From contig CAAEDD010000137.1 of assembly GCA_900754515.1 (NCBI GenBank), positions 1-45,023 on the forward strand: DNA of 45,023 bases, given 5' to 3'. The notes below the pieces were generated by a model, which was not told the origin of the DNA, searched no databases, and saw only the letters and a list, made by a program, of their open reading frames with translations. Both the position numbers and the translations under genes were made by a program. Source of the stretch: an uncultured Oscillospiraceae bacterium (GTDB lineage Bacteria; Bacillota; Clostridia; Oscillospirales; Oscillospiraceae). This document shows positions 1 to 8,653 of this stretch, piece after piece (the stretch's first letter is position 1; each line of letters opens with the position of its first letter).

Positions 1-613
1 ACACATAGGAGTCGGAGGGGGTAACCAGTCCGGCAAAGAGGTCAAGACGGTAATTCTTCTCGGGAGTGCTTATGTACAGACAGGGATGCTCAGGATAATA
101 TTCGGCATCGCGGTAGTTGCGCAGACTTGCAAACATGGAGCCGTCGTTCATGTTGTGTCCATAGACGAGGGTGTTCTTATCGCTGAAGTCGGGAGAATTC
201 TGGCAGTCGATAAAGATAGTGCCGTTGGCATTATACTCACCGCTGAGCAGATGGTCAAGGTAAGTAAAGTTATCCTCGGTGTGGGCGATGGGGTAGTTTA
301 TAACGGTGTTGGGGCAATATATCCACCCGGCGGCCTCAGGATTTTCGGCCTGTAGTGCCGCAAAATCAACGCTGATGGGGGAGACCTCTACCTCTTCCTC
401 TTTTTCCTCTTCGCCGTCGGCGGGGGAGGGTTTGGGAGTGGTCTGGGTGGTAGTGACATATTGCTGGCTCATAGCGTTATAATTTTCCTCGGCGACCTTA
501 TAACCGTTGAGGGTACTTATGATTTTATAGGCGCTGAATCCGAACACGCACAGGAAGACCAGGCAGAGCAGGACAAGCAGCAGCTTAATATTCTTGCTTA
601 TGACAATCGCCAT
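1..613 (-). CDS. srtB: Class B sortase, 5' part (3' end outside the window)
   Basis: The first 204 codons of a minus-strand gene are visible. Residues 9-30 form an N-terminal membrane anchor, followed by a Thr/Pro/Glu-rich linker (about 52-78) and the start of a sortase fold. The segment GTIFIDCQNS (131-140) followed by LVYGHNM (149-155) is typical of class B sortases, and His153 would be the catalytic histidine. The catalytic Cys and Arg lie beyond the left edge. Sortase B enzymes are membrane transpeptidases that attach surface proteins or assemble pili. The ATG at 613 is chosen because an in-frame TGA lies two codons upstream; the AAGG just before it is closer than usual for a ribosome binding site. 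No substrate gene is visible. The family call is firm; the substrate is unknown. Confidence 0.88.
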   Translation of the reverse strand, partial: MAIVISKNIKLLLVLLCLVFLCVFGFSAYKIISTLNGYKVAEENYNAMSQQYVTTTQTTPKPSPADGEEEKEEEVEVSPISVDFAALQAENPEAAGWIYCPNTVINYPIAHTEDNFTYLDHLLSGEYNANGTIFIDCQNSPDFSDKNTLVYGHNMNDGSMFASLRNYRDAEYYPEHPCLYISTPEKNYRLDLFAGLVTPSDSYV

Positions 614-679
614 CCTTCATTACAGAATGGCTACATTATAACTCAATTGCTTGCAAAAGAAAAGACATAATTGTAAATT

Positions 680-703
680 AATACTTAAGATTAATTAAGT
701 ATT
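680..703. repeat. AT-rich inverted repeat between divergent genes
   Basis: AATACTTAA (680-688) and TTAAGTATT (695-703) are perfect 9-base arms around a 6-base spacer. It could be an operator for one of the divergent genes or a weak structure; the sequence does not decide. Confidence 0.5.
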
Positions 704-808
704 TTCGGCAAAAAGCACATAAGAAAGTCAAATAATTTCTCAAAGAACAAATGAATGCGGGGATGGCTGCCGAATGTGACAAAAATTCCTATTGTCATAA
801 AAGATGTG

Positions 809-836
809 TTGACAAGGGGAAATAATATGGTATAAT
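809..836 (+). promoter_or_regulatory. Promoter of the pyr operon
   Basis: A perfect -35 TTGACA (809-814) and a perfect -10 TATAAT (831-836) are separated by 16 bases. This is the only strong promoter seen ahead of pyrC, so it probably drives pyrC to pyrE. Transcription would start near 843. Confidence 0.8.
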
Positions 837-869
837 GACAAAAAATTGCGGCTGATGTTAATTGTCGGC

Positions 870-909
870 CCGCCAGAGGCGGATGAGAGGACGCGGCTTT
901 TGCTGCGTC
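870..909 (+). promoter_or_regulatory. Two hairpins in the pyr leader
   Basis: CCGCC (870-874) pairs with GGCGG (878-882) around AGA, and GACGCGGC (890-897) pairs with GCTGCGTC (902-909) around TTTT. The second is followed by a partly T-rich stretch. Pyrimidine operons in Firmicutes are often attenuated in the leader by PyrR. I do not see a clear PyrR anti-antiterminator consensus, so a regulatory role is inference. Confidence 0.35.
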
Positions 910-966
910 TGTTTCTGTGTGTTCATGCCGCTGGTTAAGCTCAAAGGCCTGAGGAGAGGATATACA

Positions 967-2169
967 ATGAACGATATCAAATTGACCTTCAAGCTGGATA
1001 AGTACAAGGCCCCCAAGGGACAGCTGTTCTCTTTGGAAGGCCGCTCCTTTGATTTTGACAATGACAGATATAGTATTTTTCCCGGTTTTTGTGATGTGCA
1101 TGTGCATTTCAGAGAACCGGGATTTTCTTATAAGGAGACAATGTCCACAGGCTGCGCAGCCGCTGCCGCCGGGGGTTATACTGCCGTGTGCACCATGCCG
1201 AATTTGAACCCGGTGCCTGACTGCCGGGAAAATCTGAACGTGGAAAAGGAAATCATAAAAAGGGATGCCTTTATAAATGTCCTGCCCTACGCCGCCATAA
1301 CTGCGGGTGAGAAAGGGGAGCACCTTTCGGACATGGAAGCCATGGCTCCCTATGTGGTGGGCTTTTCCGACGATGGCCACGGCCTACAGAGCGACGAGCT
1401 GATGGAACAGGCCATGCTCCGGGCAAAGGCACTGGGCAAGCTCATCGTCGCCCACTGCGAGGTGAACTCCCTGCTGAAGGGAGGCTGCATACATGACGGT
1501 GACTATGCCAGAGCCCACGGACACAAGGGCATCTGCTCCGAAAGCGAATATGCCCAGGTGGAGCGGGATCTGAAGCTGGTGGAAAAGACCGGCTGCTCCT
1601 ACCATGTGTGCCATGTGTCCACCAAGGAGAGCGTGGAGCTGATACGCAAGGCCAAGGCCCGGGGTCTGGACGTGAGCTGCGAGACAGCGCCCCACTACCT
1701 GCTGCTGGATGACAGCATGCTACAGGAAGATGGCCGCTTCAAGATGAACCCTCCGGTGCGTAGCCGGGAGGACAGGCTTGCTCTCATAGAGGGTATCAAG
1801 GACGGCACGATTGAGATCATTGCCACCGACCATGCGCCCCACTCGGAGGAGGAGAAGTCCCGGGGGCTGGAAAAGAGCGCCTTCGGCATCGTTGGACTGG
1901 AGACCGCTTTTCCCCTGCTGTATACCAACCTGGTGCTCACCGGAGAGATAAGCCTGCAAAAGCTGCTGGAACTTATGTGCTGGAACCCGAGACAGCGCTT
2001 CGGCATCCCAATGGGAGACGAATTCTCCCTGTGGGATCTGGGAGAGAGCTACAGGATAGACCCGGCGGAGTTCAAGTCCATGGGTCGCTCCACTCCTTTC
2101 CAGGGCTGGCACGTGTGCGGACGCTGCCACATGACCGTATACAACGGCAAAGCCGTTTATAATAGATAA
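967..2169 (+). CDS. pyrC: Dihydroorotase
   Basis: This 400-residue enzyme would cyclise N-carbamoyl-aspartate to dihydroorotate in pyrimidine synthesis. The zinc-binding HxH lies at residues 45-47 (DVHVHFREPG). Further metal or active-site segments are AHCE, CHVST and ATDHAPH, as in class I dihydroorotases of the amidohydrolase superfamily. The ATG at 967 is preferred over an upstream TTG at 862 because AGGAGAGGA lies just ahead of it and because the longer N-terminus would be coded by the hairpin leader. It is the first gene of the pyr operon; carB follows after 53 bases. The N-terminal beta-sandwich part is short, as in other compact bacterial homologues. Confidence 0.95.
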   Translation: MNDIKLTFKLDKYKAPKGQLFSLEGRSFDFDNDRYSIFPGFCDVHVHFREPGFSYKETMSTGCAAAAAGGYTAVCTMPNLNPVPDCRENLNVEKEIIKRDAFINVLPYAAITAGEKGEHLSDMEAMAPYVVGFSDDGHGLQSDELMEQAMLRAKALGKLIVAHCEVNSLLKGGCIHDGDYARAHGHKGICSESEYAQVERDLKLVEKTGCSYHVCHVSTKESVELIRKAKARGLDVSCETAPHYLLLDDSMLQEDGRFKMNPPVRSREDRLALIEGIKDGTIEIIATDHAPHSEEEKSRGLEKSAFGIVGLETAFPLLYTNLVLTGEISLQKLLELMCWNPRQRFGIPMGDEFSLWDLGESYRIDPAEFKSMGRSTPFQGWHVCGRCHMTVYNGKAVYNR

Positions 2170-2222
2170 GAATATAAGAATAAAAGCAAACAAGCAAGAA
2201 GAGTTAATACGGAGGAACTGAA

Positions 2223-5200
2223 ATGGCAAAGAGAACAGACATCAAGAAGATACTCATCATCGGCTCCGGCCCCATAGTCATCGGACAGGCGGCGGAGTTC
2301 GACTATGCCGGCACCCAGGCCTGCCTGGCTCTGAAGGAAGAGGGATACGAGGTAGTTCTGTGCAACTCCAACCCCGCCACCATCATGACCGACACCACCA
2401 TTGCCGACAAGGTTTACATGGAGCCCCTGACCCTGGAGTACATCGCCAAGATCCTCCGTTACGAACGGCCCGACGCAATAGTTCCCGGCATCGGCGGCCA
2501 GACCGGACTGAATCTGGCCATGCAGCTGGAGAAGAAAGGCGTGCTTAAGGAGTGCCGTGTGGAACTGCTGGGCACCAGCAGCGAAAGCATAGAAAAGGCC
2601 GAGGACCGGGAGCTGTTCAAGGAGCTGTGCCAGTCTATAGGCGAGCCCACCATACCCTCTCAGATAACCTACAGCCTGGAGGAGGCCAGAGCCGCCGCCA
2701 GAGAGATCGGCTATCCCGTGGTACTGCGTCCCGCCTTCACCCTGGGCGGTACCGGCGGCGGCTTTGCCAACAACGAGCAGGAGCTGGAGGACATCGGCAA
2801 CAATGCCTTCAAGCTTTCCCCCGTACACCAGGTGCTCATCGAAAAGAGCGTCAAGGGCTACAAGGAGATAGAGTTTGAAGTCATGCGCGACTCCAACGAC
2901 CATGCCATCACCATCTGCGGTATGGAGAATGTAGACCCAGTGGGTGTACACACCGGCGACTCCATAGTTGTGGCCCCCATCATGAGCCTGAACGACCATG
3001 ACCTGAAGATGCTCAACGACAGCGCCATCAAGATAATCCGGGCACTGAAGATAGAAGGCGGCTGCAACGTGCAGTTTGCTCTCAACCCCAATTCCAGCGA
3101 GTATTATCTCATCGAGGTCAACCCCAGAGTTTCCCGTTCTTCCGCTCTGGCTTCCAAGGCCAGCGGCTATCCCATAGCCAGAGTCACCGCCAAGATCGCC
3201 GTGGGCATGGCTCTGGAGGATATCACCATCGCCAACACCAACGCCGCTTTCGAGCCCAGCCTGGACTATGTAGTGGCCAAGATGCCCCGCTTCCCCTTTG
3301 ACAAGTTCGCCACAGCTCCCAACGTGCTGGGCACCCAGATGAAGGCTACCGGCGAGGTCATGGGCATAGGCGCCAACCTGGAGGAGTGCCTGCTGAAATC
3401 CGTGCGCTCACTGGAGATAGGCGTCTGCCACTTCCGTATGGCAAAATTCGACCATATGGAGACAGGAGAGATCCTGGAGTACCTGGGCCAGTTCAGGGAC
3501 GACGGCATCTTTGCTGTGGCTGAGCTGCTGCGCCGTGGGGTGAGCATAGACAAGCTCTATGAAGTGACTATGATAACCCCCCTGTTCCTGGAGTCCATAA
3601 AGAAGATAGTGGACATGGAAAAGACCCTGGCCGCAAATCCCGGGGATCGTGAGCTGCTCACCCAGGCCAAGAAGATGGGCTTCAGTGACAAGTACATTGC
3701 CTGGCTCTGGAAGGAGAAGGAGCTGGATGTGTTCAATCTCCGTCGTGAGATGGGACTCTTCCCCAACTATCCCATGGTGGATACCTGCCATACCAATGCC
3801 TATATCCCCTACTTCTACTCATCCTACAGCAGAGAGAATTCCTCCCGTCTGGAGAACAGAAAGAAGATAGTGGTGCTGGGCGCCGGCCCCATCCGCATAG
3901 GCCAGGGCGTGGAATTTGACTACTCCACCGTCCATGCCGTCACCACCATAAAGAAGTCCGGTTATGAGGCCATCATTATAAACAACAACCCGGAGACCGT
4001 CTCCACCGACTACACCACCGCCGACAAGCTCTACTTTGAGCCTCTCACTGCCGAGGATGTTATGAATATCATAGAGTTTGAAAAGCCGGAAGGGGTCATC
4101 GCCTCTCTGGGCGGCCAGACCGCCATCAATCTGGCCCAGCCCCTTATGGAGCGGGGAGTTAAGATAATCGGCACCGACTGCGAGGCCATAGAGCGGGCGG
4201 AGAACCGTGACAGCTTCGAGCATATCCTGGAGCAGCTGGACATCCCCCAGCCGGAGGGCCACGCCGTCACCAATATTGAGGACGGTGTGAAGGCTGCCGA
4301 GAGCATCGGATACCCGGTGCTGGTGCGCCCCAGCTTCGTACTGGGCGGTCGGGCCATGCAGATTGTTGCCAACGAGCAGCAGCTGCGCCAGTACCTCAAG
4401 ACCGCCGTGGAGGTGGACGTGGATAAGCCCGTGCTGGTGGATAAGTACATCATCGGCAAGGAGATAGAGGTGGACGCCATCTGCGACGGCAGAGACGTGT
4501 TCGTCCCCGGCATCATGGAGCTGGTGGAGCGCACCGGTATCCACAGCGGCGACTCCATAAGCGTATACCCCACCTTCAGTATCTCCGACAAGGTAAAGGG
4601 CATCGTGCTCCAGTATGCCAAGAAGCTGGGACTGGGCATAGGCATCGTGGGCCTGTATAATATTCAGTTCATTGTGGACAGAAACGACAAGGTCTATATA
4701 ATCGAAGTGAACCCCCGTTCTTCCCGTACCGTGCCTTTCCTGTCCAAAGCCACCGGCTACAGTCTGGCGGATATCGCCACCGAAGTCATCATGGGCAAGA
4801 GCCTGAAGGAGCAGGGCATATTCGATATCTATCCCAAGGAGAAGAACCGTTGGTATGTAAAGGTTCCTGTGTTCTCCTTCAATAAGATACGGGGGCTGGA
4901 TGCCTACCTGTCCCCGGAGATGAAGTCCACCGGCGAGGCCATAGGCTATGACGATAAGTTGAACAGGGCTTTGTACAAGGCTCTCCAGGCCTCCGGCACC
5001 CACCTGCAGAACTACGGCACCGTATTCGCCACCGTGGCCGACAAGGACAAGGAGGAGGCTCTGCCCCTGATCCGACGCTTCTATAATCTGGGCTTCAACA
5101 TAGAGGCTACCGAGGGCACCGCCCGCTTCCTGAAGGACAACGGCATCCGCACCCATGTGCTGAAAAAGATAAGAGACGGCAGCAATGAGATACTGGATTC

Positions 5201-5396
5201 CCTCCGTCAGGGACATATCGCCTATGTCATCAACACCCAGGATCTGGGTTCCCAGGGTCAGCTCAGCGACGGCTATAAGATCCGCAGCACCGCCACCGAG
5301 AACAATGTCACCATGTTTACTGCCCTGGACACTGTGAGAGTTCTGCTGGACGTGCTGGAGGAGACCACTTTGCGCATCTCCACCATCGATGCCTGA
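2223..5396 (+). CDS. carB: Carbamoyl phosphate synthase large subunit
   Basis: At 1057 residues it is close to the usual length of about 1070. It has two homologous halves, each with an ATP-grasp carboxy- or carbamoyl-phosphate site. The N-terminal half starts IKKILIIGSGPIVIGQ and the second half starts near residue 547 with KKIVVLGAGPIRIGQ. A C-terminal methylglyoxal-synthase-like allosteric domain spans about 930-1057. The enzyme makes carbamoyl phosphate from bicarbonate, two ATP and ammonia delivered by the small subunit CarA. GGAGG at 2211-2215 precedes the ATG. carA, normally directly upstream, is absent here, so the small subunit must be coded elsewhere. pyrK starts 8 bases after the stop. 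Confidence 0.97.
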   Translation: MAKRTDIKKILIIGSGPIVIGQAAEFDYAGTQACLALKEEGYEVVLCNSNPATIMTDTTIADKVYMEPLTLEYIAKILRYERPDAIVPGIGGQTGLNLAMQLEKKGVLKECRVELLGTSSESIEKAEDRELFKELCQSIGEPTIPSQITYSLEEARAAAREIGYPVVLRPAFTLGGTGGGFANNEQELEDIGNNAFKLSPVHQVLIEKSVKGYKEIEFEVMRDSNDHAITICGMENVDPVGVHTGDSIVVAPIMSLNDHDLKMLNDSAIKIIRALKIEGGCNVQFALNPNSSEYYLIEVNPRVSRSSALASKASGYPIARVTAKIAVGMALEDITIANTNAAFEPSLDYVVAKMPRFPFDKFATAPNVLGTQMKATGEVMGIGANLEECLLKSVRSLEIGVCHFRMAKFDHMETGEILEYLGQFRDDGIFAVAELLRRGVSIDKLYEVTMITPLFLESIKKIVDMEKTLAANPGDRELLTQAKKMGFSDKYIAWLWKEKELDVFNLRREMGLFPNYPMVDTCHTNAYIPYFYSSYSRENSSRLENRKKIVVLGAGPIRIGQGVEFDYSTVHAVTTIKKSGYEAIIINNNPETVSTDYTTADKLYFEPLTAEDVMNIIEFEKPEGVIASLGGQTAINLAQPLMERGVKIIGTDCEAIERAENRDSFEHILEQLDIPQPEGHAVTNIEDGVKAAESIGYPVLVRPSFVLGGRAMQIVANEQQLRQYLKTAVEVDVDKPVLVDKYIIGKEIEVDAICDGRDVFVPGIMELVERTGIHSGDSISVYPTFSISDKVKGIVLQYAKKLGLGIGIVGLYNIQFIVDRNDKVYIIEVNPRSSRTVPFLSKATGYSLADIATEVIMGKSLKEQGIFDIYPKEKNRWYVKVPVFSFNKIRGLDAYLSPEMKSTGEAIGYDDKLNRALYKALQASGTHLQNYGTVFATVADKDKEEALPLIRRFYNLGFNIEATEGTARFLKDNGIRTHVLKKIRDGSNEILDSLRQGHIAYVINTQDLGSQGQLSDGYKIRSTATENNVTMFTALDTVRVLLDVLEETTLRISTIDA

Positions 5397-5404
5397 GGAC
5401 GGGA

Positions 5405-6139
5405 ATGAGACAGGGAATATTTCAGATAATAGAGAACCTCCCCCTGGCAAGGGACATCATGTCCCTGCGCCTGGGGGGAGACACCGGAGCAATAGTGCGG
5501 CCGGGCCAGTTCGTTAATATACAGGTGGAGGGCTGTTTTCTGCGCCGGCCCCTCTCGGTCTGCGACTGGGATGGGGACAGCCTTACTGTGGTCTACCGTA
5601 TAGCGGGACGGGGAACGGAGCTGCTGGCCAAAATGAAAAACGGCAGCCTGGACGTGCTCACAGGTCTGGGCAACGGCTTCAATACCGTCCTTTCTGGAGA
5701 CAGACCGCTGCTTATCGGCGGCGGCCTGGGCTTTACTCCCCTGTATGCCCTGGCAAAGAACCTGATAAAAGAGGGAAAGAAAGTTCAGGTGATCCTGGGC
5801 TTTGCATCAAAGGAGCAGGCTGTCTATGTGGATAAGTTCAAGGCCCTGGGCTGTGAAGTCACGGTCTGCACCGAGGACGGCAGCCTGGGAGTAAAGGGCT
5901 ATGTGACCCGAGCCATGGAGGGTCTTGACTACAGCCATTTCTACACCTGCGGTCCGGAGGCCATGTTCAAAGCAGTCAGCGACTGCTCCGTCACATCGGG
6001 ACAGTTCAGCTTCGAGCAGCGCATGGGCTGCGGCTTCGGCGCCTGCATGGGCTGCTCCTGCGAAACGCTCTACGGGGTGAAGCGCATATGTAAGGAGGGC
6101 CCGGTGCTTATGAAGGAGGAGATAAAATGGCGGACATGA
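5405..6139 (+). CDS. pyrK: Dihydroorotate dehydrogenase electron transfer subunit
   Basis: This 244-residue flavoprotein would carry electrons from the PyrD catalytic subunit to NAD+. It has an FAD-binding segment RRPLSV (48-53), an NAD-binding GGGLGFTPLYAL (105-116), and a C-terminal [2Fe-2S] motif with Cys209, Cys214, Cys217 and Cys229. These are the hallmarks of PyrK in class 1B dihydroorotate dehydrogenases. The ribosome binding site GAGGACGGGA is immediately before the ATG. Its last 13 bases overlap pyrD, which suggests translational coupling of the two subunits. Confidence 0.95.
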   Translation: MRQGIFQIIENLPLARDIMSLRLGGDTGAIVRPGQFVNIQVEGCFLRRPLSVCDWDGDSLTVVYRIAGRGTELLAKMKNGSLDVLTGLGNGFNTVLSGDRPLLIGGGLGFTPLYALAKNLIKEGKKVQVILGFASKEQAVYVDKFKALGCEVTVCTEDGSLGVKGYVTRAMEGLDYSHFYTCGPEAMFKAVSDCSVTSGQFSFEQRMGCGFGACMGCSCETLYGVKRICKEGPVLMKEEIKWRT

Positions 6140-7044
6140 AAGTCTCCCTCTGCGGCATAGAGCTGGATAACCCGGTCATTCCCGCCAGCGGAACTTTCGG
6201 ATACGGCTATGAATTTGCAGAGTTATATGATATAAATGTACTGGGCACGTTCTCCTTTAAAGGCACCACCAGGGAACCCCGCTTCGGAAACCCCACTCCC
6301 CGCATCGCCGAGTGTACCGCAGGACTGATAAACTCCGTGGGACTGCAAAACCCCGGTGTGGAGAAAGTGATAGAGGAGGAACTGCCGAAACTGGCCAAGG
6401 TCTTTCATAAGAAGGTAATGGCAAATGTGAGTGGCTTTTCCGTGGACGACTATGTGTACAGCTGCGAGAAGCTGGACAAGTGCGAGCAGGTGGGCTGGCT
6501 GGAGGTGAATGTCAGCTGCCCAAATGTCCACGGGGGCGGTATGAGCTTCGGTACCAGCCCGGAGGCTGCGGCTGAGGTCACCAGAGCAGTGAAGGCCGTG
6601 TGCCGCAAGCCGGTGATAATCAAGCTCAGCCCAAATGTGACGGACATAGTGTCCATCGCCCTGGCATGCCAGGAGGCGGGGGCCGACGGAATAAGCCTTA
6701 TAAATACCCTGCTGGGCATGCGTATAGACCTTAAAACACGGCGGCCCGTGGTGGCCAACCACACCGGAGGCTTTTCCGGCCCGGCCATTTTCCCCGTTGC
6801 CCTGCGCATGGTCTACCAGGTGGCCCAGGCGGTAAAGGTGCCGGTCATCGGCGTGGGGGGAGTATCCAGCGCCGAAAATGTCATTGAGATGATGCTGGCG
6901 GGAGCCACTGCCGTGGAAGTAGGGGCCGCAAATCTGACCCGGCCCTATGCCTGCCGGGACATTATAAAAGAGCTGCCCGCAGCAATGGAGAAGTACGATA
7001 TAAGTTCACTGAGAGATATAATAGGAGGAGCGATACATGGGTAA
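6127..7044 (+). CDS. pyrD: Dihydroorotate dehydrogenase B, catalytic subunit
   Basis: This 305-residue FMN enzyme would oxidise dihydroorotate to orotate. Visible family segments are NPVIPASGTFGYG (15-27), NVSCPNVHGGG (128-138) and GVGGV. Cys131 is the catalytic base that defines the cytosolic class 1B type; class 2 enzymes use Ser. The start at 6127 has AAGGAGGAG at a good distance and overlaps pyrK by 13 bases. An alternative ATG at 6136 would shorten it by three residues. It would form a heterotetramer with PyrK. Confidence 0.96.
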   Translation: MADMKVSLCGIELDNPVIPASGTFGYGYEFAELYDINVLGTFSFKGTTREPRFGNPTPRIAECTAGLINSVGLQNPGVEKVIEEELPKLAKVFHKKVMANVSGFSVDDYVYSCEKLDKCEQVGWLEVNVSCPNVHGGGMSFGTSPEAAAEVTRAVKAVCRKPVIIKLSPNVTDIVSIALACQEAGADGISLINTLLGMRIDLKTRRPVVANHTGGFSGPAIFPVALRMVYQVAQAVKVPVIGVGGVSSAENVIEMMLAGATAVEVGAANLTRPYACRDIIKELPAAMEKYDISSLRDIIGGAIHG

Positions 7045-7735
7045 AGACGTCATAGTTGCCTGCGATTTCAGCAGCGCAGAGCAGGTGTTCACTTTCCTGG
7101 ATAAATTCAAAGAGCGTAAGCCCTTTGTAAAGATAGGCATGGAGCTTTACTATGCCGAGGGCCCGGAGATAGTCCGCCAGATAAAGGCCCGTGGTCATAA
7201 GATATTTCTTGACCTGAAGCTCCATGACATCCCCAACACCGTGAAAAAGGCCATGGCCGTACTCTCCGGACTGGATGTGGATATGTGCAATGTCCATGCT
7301 GCCGGAACCTCTGCCATGATGAAAGCCGCCCTGGAGGGCTTGACCCGGCCCGATGGAAGCCGCCCCCTGCTCATAGCCGTCACTCAGCTCACATCTACCG
7401 ACCAGGAGAGCATGGAGAGAGAGCTGCTCATTGAAAAGCCTCTGGATCAGGTGGTCATGAGCTACGCCCGCACCGCTATGGAGGCTGGGCTGGATGGCGT
7501 GGTCTGCTCACCCTTGGAGGCGGGCAAGGTCCACGAGACCTGCGGCAAGAACTTTGTCACCGTCACTCCCGGCGTCCGCTTTGCCGACGGGGATGCGGGT
7601 GACCAGAAACGGGTGACCACCCCCGAAAAGGCCAAAGAACTGGGCTCCGACTATATCGTGGTGGGCCGTCCCATAACTGCCGCCGCCGACCCGGTGGAGG
7701 CGTACAACAGATGCGTAAAGGAGTTTGTAGGATGA
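7037..7735 (+). CDS. pyrF: Orotidine 5'-phosphate decarboxylase
   Basis: This 232-residue TIM-barrel enzyme would decarboxylate OMP to UMP, the last step of de novo UMP synthesis. The catalytic DxKxxD tetrad segment is LDLKLHDIPNTV, with Asp59, Lys61 and Asp64. The phosphate-binding end reads DYIVVGRPI. It overlaps pyrD by 8 bases and pyrE by 4 bases, so translation is probably coupled along the operon. Confidence 0.96.
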   Translation: MGKDVIVACDFSSAEQVFTFLDKFKERKPFVKIGMELYYAEGPEIVRQIKARGHKIFLDLKLHDIPNTVKKAMAVLSGLDVDMCNVHAAGTSAMMKAALEGLTRPDGSRPLLIAVTQLTSTDQESMERELLIEKPLDQVVMSYARTAMEAGLDGVVCSPLEAGKVHETCGKNFVTVTPGVRFADGDAGDQKRVTTPEKAKELGSDYIVVGRPITAAADPVEAYNRCVKEFVG

Positions 7736-8367
7736 TGGAAAAGAAAATTGCAAAAGACCTGCTGAAGATAAAGGCGGTGTTCTTCCGCCCTGACGAGCCC
7801 TTCACCTGGGCCAGCGGCATCAAGAGCCCCGTGTACTGCGACAACCGCCTGACCCTCACCGCCCCGGAAGTGCGCCTGGATGTGGAGCAGGGCCTGGCCC
7901 AGCTGATAAAGGAGAATTACCCCGAGGCCGAGGTGCTCATGGGCACTTCCACCGCCGGTATTGCCCACGCCGCCATCACTGCCCATCTGCTGAATATGCC
8001 CATGGGCTATGTGCGCTCCGGAGCCAAGGACCACGGCCGCCAGAACCAGATAGAGGGCCGCCTGGAACCGGGCCAGAAAGTTGTCGTGGTGGAAGACCTT
8101 ATTTCTACCGGCGGCAGTGTGCTGGAAGTGGTGGATGTACTCCGTGAAGCCGGGGCAGAAGTACTGGGAGTGGTGAGCATCTTCACCTACGGCATGAAAA
8201 AGGGCCTGGAGCGTCTTGCCGCTGCCAATGTGAAGAATATATCTCTGACCAACTTCGATGTGGTTGCTGCCGCCGCTGCGGAGGAGGGCTATATAAAGCC
8301 CGAGGATGTGCAGCGCCTCATCGCCTTCCGCAACAATCCCTCAGACGAGAGCTGGATAAAGAAGTAA
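7732..8367 (+). CDS. pyrE: Orotate phosphoribosyltransferase
   Basis: This 211-residue enzyme would join orotate and PRPP to give OMP. The PRPP-binding loop VVVVEDLISTGGSV is at residues 117-130, and the orotate-side segment SPVYCDNR is near 32-39. The ATG at 7732 overlaps the pyrF stop (ATGA) and has AAAGGAG at 7718-7724. A longer reading from 7711 lacks this signal. It is the last pyr gene; no terminator is evident after it, so read-through into the SCIFF genes is possible although a separate promoter is present. Confidence 0.95.
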   Translation: MMEKKIAKDLLKIKAVFFRPDEPFTWASGIKSPVYCDNRLTLTAPEVRLDVEQGLAQLIKENYPEAEVLMGTSTAGIAHAAITAHLLNMPMGYVRSGAKDHGRQNQIEGRLEPGQKVVVVEDLISTGGSVLEVVDVLREAGAEVLGVVSIFTYGMKKGLERLAAANVKNISLTNFDVVAAAAAEEGYIKPEDVQRLIAFRNNPSDESWIKK

Positions 8368-8383
8368 AGCCCAAGCAAAAAAC

Positions 8384-8412
8384 TTGATTTTATTATTTCC
8401 TTGTGATAAAAT
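8384..8412 (+). promoter_or_regulatory. Promoter ahead of the SCIFF gene
   Basis: TTGATT (8384-8389) and TAAAAT (8407-8412) are 17 bases apart in an AT-rich stretch after pyrE. It would give the SCIFF unit its own transcription start. Confidence 0.55.
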
Positions 8413-8482
8413 TTTAAAATGTATAGCGGCTCCCGCCAGGTGATGCCGCCGAAACTACTGTCACAGAATGGAGAATATAACT

Positions 8483-8629
8483 ATGGAAAGAATCAAGACT
8501 CTTGAGACCCGTGACCTGTGCGAGAGCGCCAAGAACGGCGGCTGCGGCGAGTGCCAGACCTCCTGCCAGTCTGCCTGCAAGACCAGCTGCGGCGTTGCAA
8601 ACCAGAAGTGCGAGAACGAGAAGGCCTGA
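8483..8629 (+). CDS. scfA: SCIFF ribosomal peptide precursor (six cysteines in forty-five)
   Basis: This 48-residue peptide begins MERIKTLET and contains the SCIFF core GGCGECQTSCQSACKTSC (19-36), followed by a further Cys43. SCIFF is a ranthipeptide conserved across Clostridia. Its cysteines are crosslinked to neighbouring residues by a radical SAM enzyme; a role in signalling has been proposed but is not settled. The six family cysteines are 21, 24, 28, 32, 36 and 43. A seventh at residue 13 lies in the leader. GGAGA at 8470-8474 precedes the ATG. The maturase gene follows 141 bases downstream. Confidence 0.95.
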   Translation: MERIKTLETRDLCESAKNGGCGECQTSCQSACKTSCGVANQKCENEKA

Positions 8630-8653
8630 GTAAAAGGCTGATTCTCAAAAAAT

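Larger units (their letters stand above)
614..966. other. Divergent intergenic region between srtB and the pyr operon
   Basis: No gene is seen here. It holds a TATAAT on the minus strand (complement of 635-640) with a poor -35, probably serving srtB; a perfect AT-rich inverted repeat (arms 680-688 and 695-703); the strong pyr promoter (809-836); and a GC-rich leader of about 120 nt with two hairpins before pyrC. Confidence 0.6.

Noticed and set aside
862..966. A longer pyrC starting with TTG at 862.
   Set aside because: The extra residues are Cys/Arg-rich and coded by the hairpin leader, and the good ribosome binding site is ahead of 967.
3819..5450. A 543-codon minus-strand frame within carB.
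   Set aside because: It is the antisense of the well-supported carB gene and shows no protein family features.
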